From positions 34,818,413 to 34,882,412 of the forward strand of contig JAPWDM010000007.1 in the NCBI GenBank assembly GCA_035578155.1: a stretch of DNA of 64,000 bases. Direction: 5' to 3'. The translations under genes and the position numbers were made by a program. Source of the stretch: Brachynemurus nebulosus (taxonomy: Eukaryota > Arthropoda > Insecta > Neuroptera > Myrmeleontidae). Shown in pieces: positions 59,506-64,000 of the stretch (the stretch's first letter is position 1; the number at the start of each line of letters is the position of its first letter). The notes under the pieces are model-generated. The model was not told the origin of the DNA, ran no database searches, and saw only the letters and a program-made list of their open reading frames with translations.

Positions 59506-61639
59506 AAGTTTTAATTAAATCTGAAATCTTGAAATCTATAAATTTTCATTTGAAACATTTTCGATTTTTTCTTACCGTTTGATCCAAAAGTGCAAAAATT
59601 CGAATCTGAAATTACCAGCATGTGAAAAAATGAACAAATAAATAACACTGATAACATTCACTTTCAAAAAATCCGAACAAAAAAAATATATATTTTTCGT
59701 GGGAAACAAAAGTTCAGTTTCATTTTGACAATACACAAAACATTATTATGGGCTTCTGCTCGTTTTTTAACTTTAACATTTTATTTTACCATTTTTACTT
59801 ACCAACATAAAATATCAGAATAAATAAAAATAATACTAAGTATGTAATAAATAAAGCTTAATGTCTCAGAACTTAACAATTACGATTTTGTAAGAACGCG
59901 GAATAGCTTCATAAGAACGAATGTAGAATTATAGGAAATACAGGTGGCTTACAAAAAATTTATCACTTATTTTACAGGAGAGGTTTCGAGAATTCTTTCG
60001 AATAAATTTGAGTGTTTAACGAAAATTTGTTGTCTAACAATGTGGGGGGAAGAAAATAATGTCAACTAGGAGTGTTTTTGGATTAACTGTTCGTCGAATT
60101 AAAACACTTTTAGCCACTTTTTCACTTAATTTTCGAGCTGGTCGACACAAAGGTTTACGTTCTATCCCGCCAAATGCCTTCAATTTTTATATAAACCTTT
60201 AAAAGATATTTCTCTATAACCGGAAAGTAACGATTTTTGTTCTTATCAAGGACTGCAATTATATGAACCAGTTAATTCCCTTCTTTCACAAGATGTAACA
60301 GCTGATAACTTCTTGAATTTTAATTTTTTTTAAAATTTTTATTCTTTCTTGAAACATCAACGAAGAAACTGAAAAAGAGTCTAAAAAAACACAGCAAAAT
60401 TAACGCCTCGACAATCCCTGCGCAGATATCATCCCCTAAACCGTTTAAAACAAGCCCTAAGCGTATGTGTAAAAAATTGTGGATAGCAGTGGGCCTGAGT
60501 GTGGTTGATACCGTTTAAGGCATTTAGTTAGTCGGTGTTGGACACCGAATGCACAACGCATTGTAATGTATTGTTAGACCATTGCTAGCTTGGATCCCAC
60601 CTTGCTCTACCCAACAATACGTGTTTTGTAATTGTGTGTATGACGACACCAACGCCACCAACACCACCACAAACAATGTGTACCTACACAACATAATGAT
60701 TGAAAGTAGAGGGGATTTTTGGGTCTACACTGGTATCACTAGTGCAGAGACAGCAACTTAGCTTCTGATTATTCTGTGGTTCAAAACATCATGAACACGA
60801 TAACTATTGAATTATGATCGATCCGTTCAAATAACACTAGAATTATATCTTCGTTCTCTACGAATATTTAATGGTCAATTCCGTCATCAATTACAACACC
60901 CCGCCAATCATCCTACGGTCATTATGATCCGTAAAGCCCCACTCCGATCTAATGATCTGTATTGTATTGAAGGGCAAAATTAATTGAAATTGTCAATAAT
61001 GATTATGTGTACTATTCATAATTCATCAAAATTCTCGTCAACATATCACTCAACGTGTAGAGGTTAGGTGGGTACTCAATAATGATTAGTTTTATGGGGC
61101 GGTATACAGGGACGCAAGAGGTGGTAACTTATTTATTAATTTTTGTCTACCGTATGTGACATTTAAGGTGTTATTGAGGGTCTACAAAACAAAGCAAAAT
61201 TTTCGTTTTCGTTTTGCAATACTTTTGTTTCTTTACATCTCAAAAATATTCAGTTAAAGTTAAGAACAAAAGTTGAAATTTGTTCTCTTTTATTGATTCT
61301 ATTCGATTTTTTGATTTCAGGCCACTTTACAAGAGCATTCCATCGAACAAAAGAGTATCTAAGGAATATCTTATTTTTTCTTATTTAGATATCGGAACTT
61401 CAAACCGTCCCAGAAAAAATTTTATAAAATTTAAAACTAATGTAACATCTTGCAAGGTTCAGTGTTTGGTAGAATGGTTTTCATATTGGAAATTCTGGTA
61501 TGTTTTTACTACGAAGTCGAGCTTGGAGCAAATGAATACTTCTTCAAAGATCATCCTGAGGATAGAATTATTTATTCCAATGCCTTCTGTATGGTCACAG
61601 ACATAACCCTTGACCCATAACATCATCTTACATTTCAGG
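59506..61639. other. No gene recognised
   Basis: 60400-61100 is less AT-rich (ACGACACCAACGCCACC), but no coding or RNA feature is visible. The frame 61280-61606 is opposed by an equally long minus frame and has no known domain. Confidence 0.4.
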
Positions 61640-61872
61640 TCCTTCCTTTTAGCAGATTTGAGCGTTACTTTATGGTATTCCATATTTGATATTAATAAAT
61701 AAAAACACTTTACAAAATACCACTTTTATTGAATATAAAACTCTTATGACATGTTTCGGTCAACATGACCATTTTCAAACGTGTGACAATGATCATATTG
61801 ATCGAGACATGTCATAAGAGTTTTATATTCAATAAAAGTGGTATTTTGTAAAGTGTTTTTATTTACTAATAT
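61640..61872. repeat. Z-family inverted copies with hammerhead-like loop
   Basis: Arms 61689-61757 and 61804-61872 are near-perfect complements around a 46 bp loop. On the minus strand the loop reads TTGAAAA, then T, then GGTCA-TGT-TGACC, then GAAA and the arm CATGTC; on the plus strand a second decayed set (GATCATATTGATC-GAGA) is seen. Next to the left arm, minus-strand ATGGAATACCATAAAGTAAC (from 61684) opens a possible frame that is also present at 26298 and 63836. This arrangement resembles the ends of Penelope-like retroelements (inference). Confidence 0.75.
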
Positions 61873-63713
<1,841 letters not shown>

Positions 63714-63784
63714 TATATTTTCTCTCTAAAGGATTTCTATTTGAAAATGAACTAACGGTTCGAAAAAATATTGTCACAGTTTCA

Positions 63785-63890
63785 AAAATAAAAGTGGTAT
63801 TTTGCAAAGTAAAGTATTTCTTTGTTATTTACAAATATGGAATACCATAAAGTAAGGCTCAAATCTATTAATAGGATACAAAAGACTTCA
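63785..63890 (+). repeat. Z-family fragment
   Basis: AATAAAAGTGGTATTTTGCA followed by TATTTACAAATATGGAATACC and AAGGCTCAAATCTATTAATAGG matches the Z-family copies at 26240-26340 and 61640-61735 (minus). It has no inverted partner here. Confidence 0.75.
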
Positions 63891-64000
63891 AGAAAAAAAT
63901 GACATCATGATGTTGTGCTAAAAAAGTCTATTTATTTTAGTCTATTTAGTCTAAAAAATTAGGAATTTGGTATGTGGAAAAATCAAATAAAAATGATGAA

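Noticed and set aside
61280..61606. 108-codon plus-strand frame
   Set aside because: An opposed frame of similar length overlaps it, the composition follows the local AT bias, and no domain is recognisable.

Overview
This is a 64 kb piece of an AT-rich animal nuclear genome, most likely an insect or other arthropod. The grounds are long TA microsatellites, many small DNA transposons of types common in arthropods (hAT, PIF/Harbinger, mariner/pogo, TTAA-target), a mariner transposase relic, and a short TTAGG-like stretch. I cannot name the species. I find no host protein-coding gene. Nearly all short open frames are chance frames in AT-rich or (TA)n DNA. The only believable CDS is a 123-residue MADF (Myb/SANT-like) protein at 43760-44131, carried inside a transposon.

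Layout. 3.0-5.1 kb: two TA arrays around a 715 bp foldback element, a third TA array upstream, and a near-perfect palindrome. 6.5-12 kb: a pair of inverted ~510 bp repeats 4.4 kb apart, with a separate 333 bp stem-loop between them. 12.2-14.1 kb: a Tigger-like element holding two further inserts. 14.5-15.3 kb: a TIR element. 17.3-17.8 kb: a fresh 250 bp tandem duplication. 18.3-24.8 kb: a hAT-like element with a mariner relic, a hairpin with a hammerhead-like loop, a PIF/Harbinger-type MITE, a TTAA element, a SINE/LINE-like tail, and a hAT MITE with a perfect 8 bp target duplication. 25.1-25.7 kb: a CpG-rich stretch, the only promoter-like candidate. 27.2-33.2 kb: more MITEs. 40.8-45.1 kb: Harbinger-like and TTAA elements and the MADF-bearing element, itself split by a hAT. 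46-59 kb: a 677 bp foldback, a second copy of the TTAA element, and several elements with repeated terminal motifs.

Two themes stand out. First, one dispersed family (six copies or fragments at about 16.0, 19.7, 24.3, 31.8, 39.2 and 54.4 kb) has two conserved blocks joined by a (TA)n tract at a fixed site. It carries a 12 bp inverted motif at its start and near its end, and a small 3' hairpin. This is the architecture of Helentron/DINE-1-type elements. Second, at least four TA-flanked elements (12920-13777, 27240-28156, 50256-51142, 56147-57437), and probably two more (40792 one-ended; 58662-59386), each repeat their own 10-16 bp motif four to about ten times, in three of the four as part of the terminal inverted repeat. 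The motif differs in each element while the design is shared. I regard this as the best candidate for something not well described.

Nesting gives relative ages. The TA-flanked MITE at 54536 is younger than the DINE-like copy it interrupts. The hAT at 44293 is younger than its Harbinger-like host. The DINE-like copy at 24254 lies inside a hAT MITE. All identifications come from reading the sequence alone; no database search was possible.
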